Counted from the first letter of the stretch, positions 34,255-43,415 are shown. The stretch: 64,000 nucleotides of DNA from Amphiplicatus metriothermophilus (GCF_900199215.1 NZ_FZQA01000001.1:1-64000); one strand, 5' to 3'. Translations and numbers: made by a program. Notes: generated by a model from the sequence alone, not told the origin.

Positions 34255-36168
34255 TCAACCGCGCAGGTTCACGACCTCCGCCGAGCGGCCGAGCGCTTTC
34301 ATGACCGTCTCGACGATATGCGGCGCGTTAAGCCGGGCGACATCGTACATCTTCTCGGGCTTGTCCTGGTCGATATAAACGTCAGGCAACGTCATGGTAC
34401 GGATCTTCAACCCTGCGTCCAGCAAGCCTTCGCCGGCGAGGAAATGGAGCACGAAAGCGCCGAAGCCGCCGACGGACCCTTCCTCAACCGTCACGACGAC
34501 TTCATGATGGCGAACAAGCTGGCGGATAAGGTCATGATCAAGCGGCTTGGCGAAGCGCGCATCCGCCACCGTCGCGGAAAGGCCGTGCGCCTCCAGACTG
34601 TCGGCGGCCTTAATGGCCTCGGCGAGCCGCGCACCGTAAGAGAGGATCGCGACTTTCGTCCCCTCGCGGACGATCCGCCCTTTGCCGATTTCGAGAATCC
34701 GTCCCTGCTCGGGCAGCTCGACGCCGACGCCTTCCCCGCGCGGATACCGAAACGCGATGGGCCCTTCGTCATAGGCCGCCGCGGTCGCCGTCATATGCAC
34801 CAGCTCCGCCTCGTCGCCGGCGGCCATCAGCACCATGTTCGGCAAGCAACCGAGATAGGCGATGTCGAAGGCGCCCGCATGCGTCGGCCCGTCGGCGCCG
34901 ACGAGGCCCGCGCGGTCCATCGGAAAGCGCACCGGCAGGTTCTGCAAAGCCACGTCGTGCACGACCGAATCATAGCCGCGTTGCAGAAAGGTCGAGTAGA
35001 TCGCGCAGAACGGCTTCATGCCGTCGGCCGCAAGCCCGGCGGCGAAAGTCACCGCGTGCTGCTCGGCGATGCCCACGTCATAGCAGCGGTCGGGAAACGC
35101 TTCGGCGAACAGATCGAGACTCGTGCCCGACGGCATCGCCGCAGTGATGCCGACGATGAGCGGGTCCTTCTCCGCCTCCTTGATGAGGGCCTTGGCGAAG
35201 ACCTTCTGATAGGCCGGCGCGTTCGGCGCGCCCTTGTGCTGCTTGCCGGAGACGACGTCGAACTTGGCGACGCCGTGATATTTGTCCGCCGACTGCTCCG
35301 CGGGCGGATAGCCCTTGCCCTTTTTGGTGACCACATGGACGAGCACCGGCCCGTCGTCCATGTCGCGGACGTTCTCGAGCACCGGAATGAGATGGTCAAG
35401 ATTATGGCCGTCGATGGGACCGACGTAGTAAAAGCCGAGCTCCTCGAACAGCGTGCCGCCGGTGACCATCGCGCGGCCGTATTCCTCGGCCTTGGCGAGC
35501 TTGTCATAGAGCGCCGGCGGCAGGCGCTTCATGAACTGTTTCGAGATCTTGCGCACGCCCTGATAGAGCTTGCCGGAGGCCGCGCGCGCGAGATAGGCGC
35601 TCATCGCGCCCACCGGCGGAGCGATTGACATATCGTTGTCGTTGAGAATGACGATCAGGCGCGTGCCGAGATGGCCGGCGTTATTCATGCCCTCATAGGC
35701 CATGCCGGCCGACATCGATCCGTCGCCGATCACGGCGACGACGTTGTTCTTCCTGCCGAGATGATCGCGCGCGCGGGCGAATCCCAGGGCGGCCGAAATC
35801 GATGTCGCGGCGTGCGCCGCGCCGAAGGGATCGTATTCGCTTTCCGCGCGTTTGGTGAAGCCGGAAAGCCCGCCCCCCTGGCGCAGCGTGCGAATGCGCT
35901 CGCGCCGGCCGGTCAACACTTTATGCGGATAGCACTGATGGCCGACGTCCCATACGAGCCGGTCGTCAGGCGTGTTGAAGACGTAATGGATCGCCACCGT
36001 GAGTTCGACCACGCCAAGTCCGGAGCCCAGATGCCCGCCGGTGACGGAGACCGCGTCGATCACCTCGGCGCGCAGCTCGTCGGCGAGCTGGCGCAACTGA
36101 TTCTTCTCGAGTTTGCGCAAATCGGCCGGATATTTGACGGCGTCGAGCAGCGGCGTTTCCACAGGCAT
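34255..36168 (-). CDS. dxs: 1-deoxy-D-xylulose-5-phosphate synthase
   Basis: The 637-aa thiamine-diphosphate enzyme that starts the MEP isoprenoid pathway from pyruvate and glyceraldehyde-3-phosphate. The thiamine motif is [18 protein letters not shown], followed by [20 protein letters not shown]. The transketolase-like pyrimidine domain carries [18 protein letters not shown] with the activating Glu, then [15 protein letters not shown]. The C-terminal domain ends normally. Length is standard. It is followed on the same strand by DUF3179, tlyA and an RNA methyltransferase. A terminator at 36376-36399 separates it from the cysteine-rich genes upstream, so it likely has its own promoter in 36169-36375. 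Confidence 0.98.
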   Translation of the reverse strand: MPVETPLLDAVKYPADLRKLEKNQLRQLADELRAEVIDAVSVTGGHLGSGLGVVELTVAIHYVFNTPDDRLVWDVGHQCYPHKVLTGRRERIRTLRQGGGLSGFTKRAESEYDPFGAAHAATSISAALGFARARDHLGRKNNVVAVIGDGSMSAGMAYEGMNNAGHLGTRLIVILNDNDMSIAPPVGAMSAYLARAASGKLYQGVRKISKQFMKRLPPALYDKLAKAEEYGRAMVTGGTLFEELGFYYVGPIDGHNLDHLIPVLENVRDMDDGPVLVHVVTKKGKGYPPAEQSADKYHGVAKFDVVSGKQHKGAPNAPAYQKVFAKALIKEAEKDPLIVGITAAMPSGTSLDLFAEAFPDRCYDVGIAEQHAVTFAAGLAADGMKPFCAIYSTFLQRGYDSVVHDVALQNLPVRFPMDRAGLVGADGPTHAGAFDIAYLGCLPNMVLMAAGDEAELVHMTATAAAYDEGPIAFRYPRGEGVGVELPEQGRILEIGKGRIVREGTKVAILSYGARLAEAIKAADSLEAHGLSATVADARFAKPLDHDLIRQLVRHHEVVVTVEEGSVGGFGAFVLHFLAGEGLLDAGLKIRTMTLPDVYIDQDKPEKMYDVARLNAPHIVETVMKALGRSAEVVNLRG

Positions 36169-36375
36169 GGGGATTCCCCTTTCCTTTCGGCCCGGATCGC
36201 CCCCCGGCCCGGCCCCTGGCGCGCCGCGCCGCAGGCCGTCCCATCGGGAGCGGCAAGCCGCCTTAATAGCGTTTCCGGCGGTTTTCTCCAGTCAATTTCC
36301 GGAAAGAACCACAGCACAAAGGCCGGATTAGGGCCGGGCGTGACGTCCGGGCAACCATCGCGCGGCGAGAAAAAA

Positions 36376-36399
36376 GCGCCCGCCCCGAAGGGCGGGCGC
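36376..36399 (-). terminator. Rho-independent terminator of the cysteine-rich gene pair
   Basis: The 10-bp perfect stem GCGCCCGCCC (36376-36385) / GGGCGGGCGC (36390-36399) closes over CGAA. On the minus strand it is followed by six T residues (36370-36375). It lies 48 bases beyond the stop of the 47-aa peptide gene and insulates dxs. Confidence 0.85.
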
Positions 36400-36447
36400 C
36401 CCGGTTCATGCGCGCTCCCTCAGGAGCGCGTCAGGCGCCGCCTGTTT

Positions 36448-36591
36448 TCAGCAGAACGGGCAGCACCCTGCGGCCGCCAGCAGCCGGCAGCAGCCTTCGA
36501 CCGCGCTTGTAACGGTCTCCGGCGCAGCGGCGTAGGCGACGCTGAGGCTCGCGCCCGCCGCGACGAGCGCAATGAAGAGTTTGCGTTTCAT
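36448..36591 (-). CDS. 47-aa exported cysteine-rich peptide
   Basis: A very small gene supported by CGGAG eight bases before the ATG, a clean signal peptide (MKRKLFIALVAAGASL to about Ala21-Ala23) and a terminator just downstream. The mature peptide is only about 24 residues. It carries five cysteines in a CC-x7-CC-x2-C arrangement, ending AAGCCPFC at the C-terminus. I do not recognise a family. Such a cluster suits metal binding, disulfide packing or post-translational processing. It is the second gene of a pair with another exported cysteine-rich protein 25 bases upstream. Confidence 0.65.
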   Translation of the reverse strand: MKRKLFIALVAAGASLSVAYAAAPETVTSAVEGCCRLLAAAGCCPFC

Positions 36592-36616
36592 CGATTTTCT
36601 CCGTGATAGGTTGAAC

Positions 36617-37003
36617 TCAGCAAATGGAGCGGCCCGCCCGGCGCGGCGGCGGCGCGGGCGGCTGGATCGCGAGCCCTGCGCGCGCCTCGTCCGACAGGCC
36701 GGCTCTGTCGCCGCCGCCGGACGGAAGTCCGGCGGTCGGCAGGGCGGGAAGGATGACGGCGTTGCAGGAGACGAGGCAGGCCGCGACCCCCGCCCTTGCG
36801 CCCTCATCGCAACAGGAGCCGTCTCCGACCGCGCCCCGGCCTTCGGCGCCGTGCGCGCAATCGTGCGCCCCGGGTCCGGCCTGCGCCGTCCCGTCGTGAC
36901 GCGCGCAGGCGGCGAGATTGGCCGCGACGGCCGCCGCCGGAGCGAGAACGACAGCGGCTGCAAAAGCGACGAGCGCGATCAGCACCGGCTTTCCGAGCCT
37001 CAT
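36617..37003 (-). CDS. Exported cysteine-rich protein, possibly metal-related
   Basis: A 128-aa protein with a signal peptide (about residues 1-29, IALVAFAAAVVLAPAAAVA). The mature part has cysteines and histidines grouped as LAACARHDG, HDCAHGAEG, DGSCCDEGARAGVAACLVSC, and a final cysteine at the C-terminus. A Pro/Arg-rich tail precedes that residue. The pattern resembles small periplasmic metal-binding proteins, but I cannot name the family. The ATG at 37003 is chosen as the start of the signal peptide; the ribosome-binding site is weak and a TTG at 37039 is possible. It forms a two-gene unit with the 47-aa peptide between xseB and dxs. Confidence 0.6.
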   Translation of the reverse strand: MRLGKPVLIALVAFAAAVVLAPAAAVAANLAACARHDGTAQAGPGAHDCAHGAEGRGAVGDGSCCDEGARAGVAACLVSCNAVILPALPTAGLPSGGGDRAGLSDEARAGLAIQPPAPPPRRAGRSIC

Positions 37004-37058
37004 GGCGCGGAGGCTACGCCGGCCGGCCGGAAGGGGCAAATCACATCCCGCCGCGCGT

Positions 37059-37304
37059 CTATTCGAACTTCGCCGGCTCGGCGCGCACGGCGCCGCTTTC
37101 GTCGACGACGATCTTCTCGATCTTCTCCTGCGCGGCCTTGAGCTTGGCCTCGCAGTGCGCCTTGAGCGCGGCGCCGCGCTCGTAAAGGGCGATGGAGTCT
37201 TCGAGGGCGACCTGGCCCTCTTCGAGCTTGCGCACGATCTCTTCGAGCTCGGCGAGGGCCTTTTCGAAGGAGAGCGCGGCGATGTCGTTCGGCGCTTTGG
37301 CCAT
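37059..37304 (-). CDS. xseB: Exodeoxyribonuclease VII small subunit
   Basis: An 81-aa XseB, which joins XseA (encoded at 48.1-49.7 kb in this window) to form the single-strand exonuclease VII. The helical hairpin is typical: [20 protein letters not shown], then [20 protein letters not shown]. The C-terminal extension ([18 protein letters not shown]) is common in alphaproteobacteria. The ATG at 37304 has AAGGA upstream. In many proteobacteria xseB is followed by ispA and dxs. Here ispA is absent and the cysteine-rich pair lies in its place. Confidence 0.95.
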   Translation of the reverse strand: MAKAPNDIAALSFEKALAELEEIVRKLEEGQVALEDSIALYERGAALKAHCEAKLKAAQEKIEKIVVDESGAVRAEPAKFE

Positions 37305-37318
37305 GGCTGTTCGTCCTT

Positions 37319-37933
37319 TCATTCGGCGGCGGCGGCCGCGGTCCGCGCCGGCGCGCGGGCGCAGGCGGGCTCGTAGACCCGCCATGACCAATAGCGGTTG
37401 CCGCCCTCGCGGCCGGTCCGGCGCCAGCCTTCCCGACGCAGCCGCCGGTCGATCATCCAGTTGAGATAGCCGTGGGCGCACAAGAGCACGTCGCCTTCCT
37501 CGGCGAGGCCGGTCAGGCGGCGGGCGATCTCGCCGACCCGCCGCCAGGTCTGCCAGTGGTTCTCCACCCCGGCGGGCGCATAGCCGAGAATCCAGAACAG
37601 GCGCGAGAGCACCCCCCACTGGCCCGGCGAGAGCCTGAGGAACGGAATCGGCGGGGGCGGCAGCGGCGCCTCGACGAAAATCGGGTCGGCGGGAACCTTG
37701 CGGCGGCCGAGCGTGACGTCGCGGGCGGTCTCGATCGCTCGCGGCAGCGTCGAGGAAAGCACCGTCTTGGCGCCGGCGGCGAGCTCGACCAACGGCGCCG
37801 GCGGCTCCTCGTCCGGATGCAGGCCGCTGGCGTCGTAGCGGGCCCACCAGTCGCCATATTCGCGCGCCGTGATCTTCACGTCGCGCGCGAGATTCGGCCG
37901 GCCGTGCCGGGCGGTGATGATTCGGCCTGACAT
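37319..37933 (-). CDS. Histidine phosphatase family protein
   Basis: A 204-aa member of the phosphoglycerate-mutase-like superfamily. The phospho-accepting histidine is in [27 protein letters not shown] supplies the second active-site Arg, the conserved acidic region lies around EAPLPPP, and [13 protein letters not shown] gives the second catalytic His. The substrate is unknown. It is 14 bases upstream of xseB on the same strand, so probably co-transcribed. Confidence 0.92.
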   Translation of the reverse strand: MSGRIITARHGRPNLARDVKITAREYGDWWARYDASGLHPDEEPPAPLVELAAGAKTVLSSTLPRAIETARDVTLGRRKVPADPIFVEAPLPPPPIPFLRLSPGQWGVLSRLFWILGYAPAGVENHWQTWRRVGEIARRLTGLAEEGDVLLCAHGYLNWMIDRRLRREGWRRTGREGGNRYWSWRVYEPACARAPARTAAAAAE

Positions 37934-37976
37934 GTCGCTCCCGCAGCCCTTAGACGCCGACCTTATCGCGCGGTTT

Positions 37977-38906
37977 TCAGCCTTCCATCAAGGCTTTGAC
38001 ATGGGTCGCGACGGAGCGCGCAAGGGCGTCGAGATCGTAGCCGCCTTCCAGGAGCGACACGAGCCGGCCGCCGGCCTTGTCGCGCGCGATCCCCAGGAGT
38101 TCGCGGGTGATCCAGGCGAAGTCGTCCTCGGTCAGGAGGAGCCCGCCCAGCGGGTCGGCGCGATGGGCGTCGAACCCGGCCGAGACGACGATGATATCGG
38201 GGGAGAAATCCGACAGCGCCGGCAGGAGCCGCTCGCCCCAGGCGCGGCGGAAAGTCTCTCCGTCCGCGCCTGTCGGCAGGGGCGCGTTGGCGATGTTGCC
38301 CGTCGCGCCGCGGTCGCTCTCCCGGCCGGTGCCGGGATATTGCGGCCATTCGTGCGAGGAAGCGTAGAAGGCCGTTTCGTCATGCCAGAACGCCGCTTCC
38401 GTGCCGTTTCCGTGATGGACGTCGAAATCCACGACCGCGACGCGCCGGGCCCCGTGAGCGGCGCGCGCGTGCAGCGCGGCGATCGCGGCGCTGTTGAAAA
38501 AGCAGAAGCCCATCGCCCGTTCCGGCTCGGCGTGATGGCCGGGCGGGCGGGCGGCGACGAAAGCGTTCTTCGCTTCTCCCGCATAGAGCGCGTCGACCGC
38601 GGCGACGCCGGCGCCGGCCGCGCGCAGGGCCGCCTCAAGACTCGACGGGCCCATGAAGGTGTCGGCGTCGAGCCGGGCGAAGCCGTCGTCGGGCGCGGCG
38701 CGCTCGACCGCCTCGCGGAAAGCCCTGGGATGCGCGCGCTCGACGGCTTCGGCGCGCGCGCGCGGGGCCTCGCGGCGGTCGAGCCCTGCGAAATCGTCTC
38801 CCGCGAGCGCGGCCTCGACGGCGTGGTAACGCGCCTGGCGTTCCACATGACCGTCGGGAACCTCATGCGCCCCGAAGGCGGGATGCGTATAAAGCAGCGT
38901 CGTCAT
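37977..38906 (-). CDS. Histone deacetylase family (acetoin utilisation AcuC-like) protein
   Basis: A 309-aa zinc-dependent deacetylase of the HDAC superfamily. Bacterial relatives act on acetylpolyamines or acetylated proteins. Active-site features are ARPPGHHAEPERAMGFCFFN with the tandem histidines and VAVVDFDVHHGNGTEAAFW with metal ligands. IIVVSAGFDAHRADPLGG gives the third ligand, and LEGGYDLDALARSV is the substrate-loop Gly/Tyr segment. The ATG at 38906 has GGGAGG five bases upstream. It heads the run leading into the histidine phosphatase and xseB. Confidence 0.94.
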   Translation of the reverse strand: MTTLLYTHPAFGAHEVPDGHVERQARYHAVEAALAGDDFAGLDRREAPRARAEAVERAHPRAFREAVERAAPDDGFARLDADTFMGPSSLEAALRAAGAGVAAVDALYAGEAKNAFVAARPPGHHAEPERAMGFCFFNSAAIAALHARAAHGARRVAVVDFDVHHGNGTEAAFWHDETAFYASSHEWPQYPGTGRESDRGATGNIANAPLPTGADGETFRRAWGERLLPALSDFSPDIIVVSAGFDAHRADPLGGLLLTEDDFAWITRELLGIARDKAGGRLVSLLEGGYDLDALARSVATHVKALMEG

Positions 38907-39040
38907 GAGGCCTCCCGATATCTTCTGCACGCGCCTTACGCATATGTGACCGGGCCGCGCTGCGCGCCAGTCTCGACCGTCCGGGACCGCCAGCCTAGTC
39001 TGCGCGCGCTGGCGCGCGCCAGCGCGGAAGGGGACGCTCC

Positions 39041-40504
39041 ATGAAAAAGCTCGCGCTCGCCGGCTTCGCCGCCGCGCTCGCCGTCATCGCATTGTGCGCG
39101 GCGCGCGCCCTCATGCTTTCCGGCCCGCCCCCTTCCGAAGGCGCGATCCTCGCCGCCGACCCGGCGCGCGGGGCGGAGGTCGCAGCCCGCCTGTCGCGCG
39201 CCATCCGGTTCCGGACGATCTCCTGGGGCGATGGGCGCGCGCCGGACGCGGAAGCCTTCGCCGGCTTCGCCGGTTATCTGGAAGAAGCCTATCCGGCCGC
39301 GCATGCCGCCATGACGCGCGAGACGGTCAATGCGCATTCCCTGCTTTATCGCTGGGCGGGGACGGACGCCGGCGCCAAGCCGATCGGCTTCATCGCCCAT
39401 ATCGACGTCGTGCCGATCGAGCCGGGCACGGAGGATCAGTGGACGCGCCCGCCTTTCTCCGGCGCCATTCACGACGGCGCCGTATGGGGGCGCGGCGCGC
39501 TCGACAATAAGGGCCAGATCATCGCGCTGATGGAGGCGGCCGAGCGCCTCGCCGCGGCCGGATTCCGACCGACGCGGGACGTTTACTTCCTGTTCGGCCA
39601 TGACGAGGAACTCGGGGGCCATGACGGCGCCGGGGCGACGCGGGCGCTGCTCGACGAACGCGGCGTTCACTTCGCCTGGACGCTCGATGAAGGCTCGGGC
39701 CTCGTCGAGGGGATCATTCCCGGCGTGGAACGGCCTGTCGCGTTAATCTCGACCGCGGAAAAGGGCTCGACCACGCTGCGTTTCACCGCCCATGCGCCGG
39801 GCGGGCATTCCTCGACGCCGGGGCCGGACACGGCGGTCAGCCTCGTCGCGCGCGCCGTCGCGGCGGTCACGGACAATCCGCACCCCCTAGAGTTCGACGA
39901 GAACGTCGTCGCCTTTCTGCACGCCATCGCGCCTGAGCTGCCTTTCGCTCAGCGGCTCGTCCTCGCCAATCTCTGGCTGACCGGCCCGATCGTTAAAAAG
40001 CAGCTCGCCGCCGACCGGGTGACGGCGGCTTCGATGCGCACCACCACCGCGGCGACGATCATCGAAGGCGGGACGAAGGTGAACGTTCTGCCGCAGCAGG
40101 CCTCGGCCATCGTCAATTACCGCATTCATCCGCGCGACTCGGTCGAAGGCGTGCGCGAACGCGCCAAGCGTCTGATCGACGACGAACGCGTCACGATCGA
40201 AACGCTCGGCGGCGTCGCGCCGAGCCCGCAGGCCTCGACCGAGGCGGAAGGCTATCGCGCCGTCGCGCAAAGCGTCACGGCCGTGTTCGGTCCCGTCGCC
40301 GTCGCGCCGTCGCTCACCCTGCAAGGGACTGACACGCGCCATTACGTCGGCGCGGCGGACGACAACTACCGCTTCACGCCCTTCATCTATCGCACCGACG
40401 ATCTCGCCCGCATTCACGGCACGGACGAGCGGGTCATGATCGAAGACCTCGTACGCGGCGCGGCGTTCTACGAGGACCTCATCCGCCGCGCGGCGGGACC
40501 TTAA
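39041..40504 (+). CDS. M20 family (carboxypeptidase S-like) peptidase
   Basis: A 487-aa zinc peptidase with an N-terminal membrane anchor (about residues 5-25), resembling the CPS1/PM20D1 branch of M20. Metal and catalytic motifs are FIAHIDVVPIEPG, then WGRGALDNKGQIIALMEA, and VYFLFGHDEELGGHDGAGAT. The dimerisation domain follows (LRFTAHAPGGHSSTPGPD). The last metal His is in RIHGTDERV near the C-terminus. Substrates are likely N-acyl amino acids or dipeptides in the periplasm. Its stop overlaps the convergent MOSC gene by four bases. Confidence 0.93.
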   Translation: MKKLALAGFAAALAVIALCAARALMLSGPPPSEGAILAADPARGAEVAARLSRAIRFRTISWGDGRAPDAEAFAGFAGYLEEAYPAAHAAMTRETVNAHSLLYRWAGTDAGAKPIGFIAHIDVVPIEPGTEDQWTRPPFSGAIHDGAVWGRGALDNKGQIIALMEAAERLAAAGFRPTRDVYFLFGHDEELGGHDGAGATRALLDERGVHFAWTLDEGSGLVEGIIPGVERPVALISTAEKGSTTLRFTAHAPGGHSSTPGPDTAVSLVARAVAAVTDNPHPLEFDENVVAFLHAIAPELPFAQRLVLANLWLTGPIVKKQLAADRVTAASMRTTTAATIIEGGTKVNVLPQQASAIVNYRIHPRDSVEGVRERAKRLIDDERVTIETLGGVAPSPQASTEAEGYRAVAQSVTAVFGPVAVAPSLTLQGTDTRHYVGAADDNYRFTPFIYRTDDLARIHGTDERVMIEDLVRGAAFYEDLIRRAAGP

Positions 40505-41346
40505 GCGAAGGCGAGCGGCCAGCCTTCCTCGCGCGTTTCGAGAACTTCGACCGCGTCGCCGACTGAGAGGCCGCGCCCTTCGCGCAGGATCGCGTTCCAG
40601 CCGAAGAGGACGCCAGGAAGGTCGGGATGCGCCGACCGGCGGATGCGGGCCAGGGTCTTGAGCGGCTCGCGGCCCGTGCGCGCGCCGGTGGTCTGGTCGG
40701 CGGTCGTCACCATGCAGCGCGTGCAGGGCTTGACGAGCTCGATCACGCTCGCCCCGAGGCGCAGCGCGCGCCAGCGGTCCTCCGTCCACGGACCGGCGCC
40801 GTCGATGACGATGTTGGGCCGGAAACGCTCCATGCCGACCGGCGCGCCGCCTTCCGCCGCGATCGCGTCGTTGAGCGAGTCAAGCGAGGCCAGATTGGTC
40901 ACGAGCAGCGGATAGGCGTCGGCGAAGCTGACGGGCGTTTGCGGGCCCCATCGTCCTGAAGTCGCGCGCCGGGCCGCGTCATCCATATGAAAGAGCCGCG
41001 CGGGACGGCCGAGCGCCTTGGATAGCCAGTCCGCCGCCGCATCGCCGGCGTCGAGGGCGTCGATCGCATCCTTCCACACCCTGATCCGACGGCGGCCGGC
41101 CGAGGGATCGGGACGGGCGACGATCTCGCCTGCGCCGTCGGCGTTCAGACGAACGCCGCCGGGAACGGGCCGCGCGACGATCCGGGCGAGCGCGGCGCAT
41201 TCGCGCTGGGTTAGAAAACCCCCGTCAGGATCGGCCGCGACCCAGCGCCGGTCGCCTTCGAGCCCGCGCAGCTCCAGCGCGGCTTCCTCGCACGCGACGC
41301 CGCGGGCGGATTTAAGCGGATAGAGATGAAGAGAGGAAACGCGCAA
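40501..41346 (-). CDS. MOSC domain-containing protein
   Basis: A 281-aa protein with an N-terminal beta-barrel MOSC_N domain (LHLYPLKSARGVACEEAALE, GLEGDRRWVAADPDGGFLTQ) and a C-terminal MOSC domain. The latter holds the conserved cysteine in ELVKPCTRCMVTTADQTTG. This is the pattern of mARC/YcbX-like molybdenum cofactor reductases, which reduce N-hydroxylated compounds. It has no ferredoxin fusion, unlike E. coli YcbX. The start appears to be TTG at 41346, since no ATG or GTG precedes the conserved first strand. Heptamer repeats lie just upstream (41356-41383). Confidence 0.92.
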   Translation of the reverse strand: MRVSSLHLYPLKSARGVACEEAALELRGLEGDRRWVAADPDGGFLTQRECAALARIVARPVPGGVRLNADGAGEIVARPDPSAGRRRIRVWKDAIDALDAGDAAADWLSKALGRPARLFHMDDAARRATSGRWGPQTPVSFADAYPLLVTNLASLDSLNDAIAAEGGAPVGMERFRPNIVIDGAGPWTEDRWRALRLGASVIELVKPCTRCMVTTADQTTGARTGREPLKTLARIRRSAHPDLPGVLFGWNAILREGRGLSVGDAVEVLETREEGWPLAFA

Positions 41347-41355
41347 GCCGACGGA

Positions 41356-41383
41356 CTCAGGGTTCAGGTCTCAGGTTTCAGGG
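41356..41383. repeat. Heptameric tandem repeat, four units
   Basis: Four consecutive 7-bp units, CTCAGGG, TTCAGGT, CTCAGGT and TTCAGGG, lie in the spacer between the MOSC and SDR genes. A degenerate fifth (CTTAGCA) follows. The period of exactly seven matches the other arrays in this window. Confidence 0.75.
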
Positions 41384-41436
41384 CTTAGCATTTTCGGAGC
41401 GCGCCGCCACCCCAGGCCCGAAGCTGAAACCAAGCC

Positions 41437-42324
41437 CTATCCCTCGCCGATCATCGTCCTCGCCAGGGTCTCGGCCACGCCGGGCGGCGGAGCGTACTGA
41501 TCCGGCACGAAGAAGTCGGGAATGAGCTTGCGCGAAGGGTCGACGCGATATTTCTCAAAATCGGTCACGCCGTTCTCGTAAAGGAACGTGTCGTCAATCA
41601 GGAAGTTGCCGGTGAAGTCGCGCGCCGGCTTGGTGAAAATCAGATGCGCCGCGTCGGCGATGATCTCCGGCGTGCGCGAGGCCTTCATCATCTCGTCCCC
41701 GCCGAGGGCGAATTTCACCGCCGCGGTGGCGATCGCCGTGCGCGGCCACAGGGCGTTGAAAGCGATCCCGTCCGCGGCGAATTCCTCGGCCATGCCGAGC
41801 GTGCACATCGACATGCCGAACTTCGCCATGGTGTAGGCGACATGCGGCGCGAACCATTTCGCGCTCATGTCGAGCGGCGGGGAGAGCATGAGCACATGCG
41901 GGTTCTCCGCCTTCTTCAGATGCGGGATGCAGGTTTTCGAGACGAGAAAGGTCCCGCGCGCGTTGACCTGATGCATCAGGTCCCAGCGCTTCATCTCGGT
42001 CGCCTGCGTGCCCGTGAGCGAAATCGCCGAGGCGTTGTTCACGCAGATGTCGATCCCGCCGAATTTCTTCGCGGTCTCCTCGACCGCCGCCTGCACCTGG
42101 TCTTCAAACCGGATGTCGCAGACGAGCGGCAGCGCCTTGCCGCCGGCTTTCTCGATCTCCTCGGCGGCGGTGTAGATGGTGCCGGGCAGATGCTTGTGCG
42201 GCTCGGCGGTTTTCGCCGCCACGGCGACGTTCGCGCCGTCGCGCGCGGCCCTGATCGCGATGGCGAGCCCGATGCCCCGCGAGGCGCCGGTGATGAAAAG
42301 CGTCTTGTCCCTGAGCGCGGCCAT
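41437..42324 (-). CDS. SDR family oxidoreductase (HSDL2-like)
   Basis: A 295-aa short-chain dehydrogenase. The NAD(P) motif is FITGASRGIGLAIAIRAARD. DICVNNASAISLTGTQATEM follows, and the active site is MLSPPLDMSAKW with YTMAKFGMSMCTLGMAEE (YxxxK). The opening PHKHLPGTIYTAAEEIEKAG and the LFTKP/LIDDTFL region are typical of HSDL2-like SDRs. Eukaryotic HSDL2 carries a C-terminal SCP2 domain that is absent here. A role in fatty acid metabolism is inferred from the family. GGGAG precedes the ATG. Confidence 0.94.
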   Translation of the reverse strand: MAALRDKTLFITGASRGIGLAIAIRAARDGANVAVAAKTAEPHKHLPGTIYTAAEEIEKAGGKALPLVCDIRFEDQVQAAVEETAKKFGGIDICVNNASAISLTGTQATEMKRWDLMHQVNARGTFLVSKTCIPHLKKAENPHVLMLSPPLDMSAKWFAPHVAYTMAKFGMSMCTLGMAEEFAADGIAFNALWPRTAIATAAVKFALGGDEMMKASRTPEIIADAAHLIFTKPARDFTGNFLIDDTFLYENGVTDFEKYRVDPSRKLIPDFFVPDQYAPPPGVAETLARTMIGEG

Positions 42325-42385
42325 GACCTGTCTCCCGCCGGATGCCGGGCGAGACTACGCCAGGACGCACGGCTTGCCCACCGCG

Positions 42386-42604
42386 TCACGCAGCCCGCTC
42401 GCGCGCCGCGGCCAGACAGTCGCAGCCGATGACGCGGCAGGCTTCCTCAAGCGTGCGCGCGCGCTCGGTCGTCTCGAGCCGCCGCTCCTTTCCGTCCAGC
42501 GTATGGGTTCTCCAAACAAGGCTGATCGCGACATGGTCGTTCACGATGGCGCAGCCGAAGCCATGCGAATCCACATGGCGCTTGATGCTCAAAAGGTCGT
42601 ACAT
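42386..42604 (-). CDS. Small hypothetical protein
   Basis: A 72-aa soluble protein that I do not recognise as a characterised family. The sequence looks folded rather than low-complexity: MYDLLSIKRHVDSHGFGCAI, then NDHVAISLVWRTHTLDGKER, and a helical end with two cysteines (ACRVIGCDCLAAAR). Only a weak GGGA lies upstream. The 180 bases beyond its start, up to the Doc gene, hold nothing I can identify. Confidence 0.5.
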   Translation of the reverse strand: MYDLLSIKRHVDSHGFGCAIVNDHVAISLVWRTHTLDGKERRLETTERARTLEEACRVIGCDCLAAARERAA

Positions 42605-42784
42605 CGCGGGCGTTTCCCGGATTGAAACGGATGATGCGGGAATGCGGAGAGCGCAACGGCGCGATCCGCGCGAAAGACTAGCACGATCGGCGCGCGTGTG
42701 AACGCCGCAAACGCGCGCCGTCGAAAATTTAATCCGTATCGGGATGTGGAAAACTTTTCGCGGCGGCGAAACCGCGCGCGCCCG

Positions 42785-43171
42785 TCACGCCTTTTTACAG
42801 TTCGCCTTCAGCCACAGCGCGAACTCTTCTTCGCTCGCCTCTCCGGCGGCGAGCGCGAGCATCGCTTCCACGACCTCTTTATCCGTCGCCGTCAACGTCC
42901 ATCCGTTCAGCAGCAGAAATGTCGCCGCCGCCATGAACCCGGCGCGTTTGTTTCCGTCGACGAAGGGATGGTTTTTCACGATCCCGAAGGCGTAAGCCGC
43001 CGCCAACTCGAACAGATCGGGCTCGCCATAGGCCGCCATGTTTTCGGGTCGAGCTAACGCGCTCTCAAGCAATCCCTCGTCGCGCACGCCTGCAGCCCCG
43101 CCATGTTCGGCGAGCTGCTCGGCGTGAAGCGCCGTCAATGCATCTCGGCGAAGCCAAATCCAGCCTGCCAC
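42785..43171 (-). CDS. doc: Doc-type toxin (Fic fold)
   Basis: A 128-aa death-on-curing toxin. The active-site motif is NHPFVDGNKRAGFM (His68 to Arg76). The Lys in place of the second Gly of canonical Fic motifs marks the Doc group, which phosphorylates elongation factor Tu rather than AMPylating targets. The N-terminal GVRDEGLLESALARPENMAA is also typical. The start is probably the GTG at 43171, six bases after the antitoxin stop. Doc is usually paired with Phd; here the partner is an AbrB/MazE-type protein. Confidence 0.93.
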   Translation of the reverse strand: MAGWIWLRRDALTALHAEQLAEHGGAAGVRDEGLLESALARPENMAAYGEPDLFELAAAYAFGIVKNHPFVDGNKRAGFMAAATFLLLNGWTLTATDKEVVEAMLALAAGEASEEEFALWLKANCKKA

Positions 43172-43177
43172 GACGGC

Positions 43178-43405
43178 TTACTTCGCAAGCTCGCGCAAGG
43201 CGTTCCGATACCGTTTTGCGATCGACCGGCCGGCGTCCAGTTGTCGTTTCAATTCGGGATCATAGGGACGCAACTCGACGCCGTCGGGCGTCTCGACCAC
43301 AAAAAGATCGTCCCCTTTGCCGACGCGCAATTTGACCAGCAACTCCTTGCTGAGCACGACGCCAAGCGAATTCCCGATCTGGCGGATTTTCACGTGCTCG
43401 GTCAT
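43178..43405 (-). CDS. AbrB/MazE-type antitoxin
   Basis: A 75-aa antitoxin with an N-terminal swapped-hairpin DNA-binding domain (KIRQIGNSLGVVLSKELLVK, LRVGKGDDLFVVETPDGVEL). A C-terminal helical tail (ELKRQLDAGRSIAKRYRNAL) should bind and neutralise Doc. It precedes the toxin gene in the standard antitoxin-first order. A palindromic operator immediately upstream (43416-43457) fits autoregulation by the dimer. Confidence 0.92.
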   Translation of the reverse strand: MTEHVKIRQIGNSLGVVLSKELLVKLRVGKGDDLFVVETPDGVELRPYDPELKRQLDAGRSIAKRYRNALRELAK

Positions 43406-43415
43406 GACGAGGCTT

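Noticed and set aside
36448-36591. Methanobactin or lanthipeptide precursor
   Set aside because: The cysteine pattern does not match known methanobactin cores, the peptide has a Sec-type signal instead of a leader peptide, and no modification enzymes (MbnB/C, LanM, radical SAM) are adjacent.
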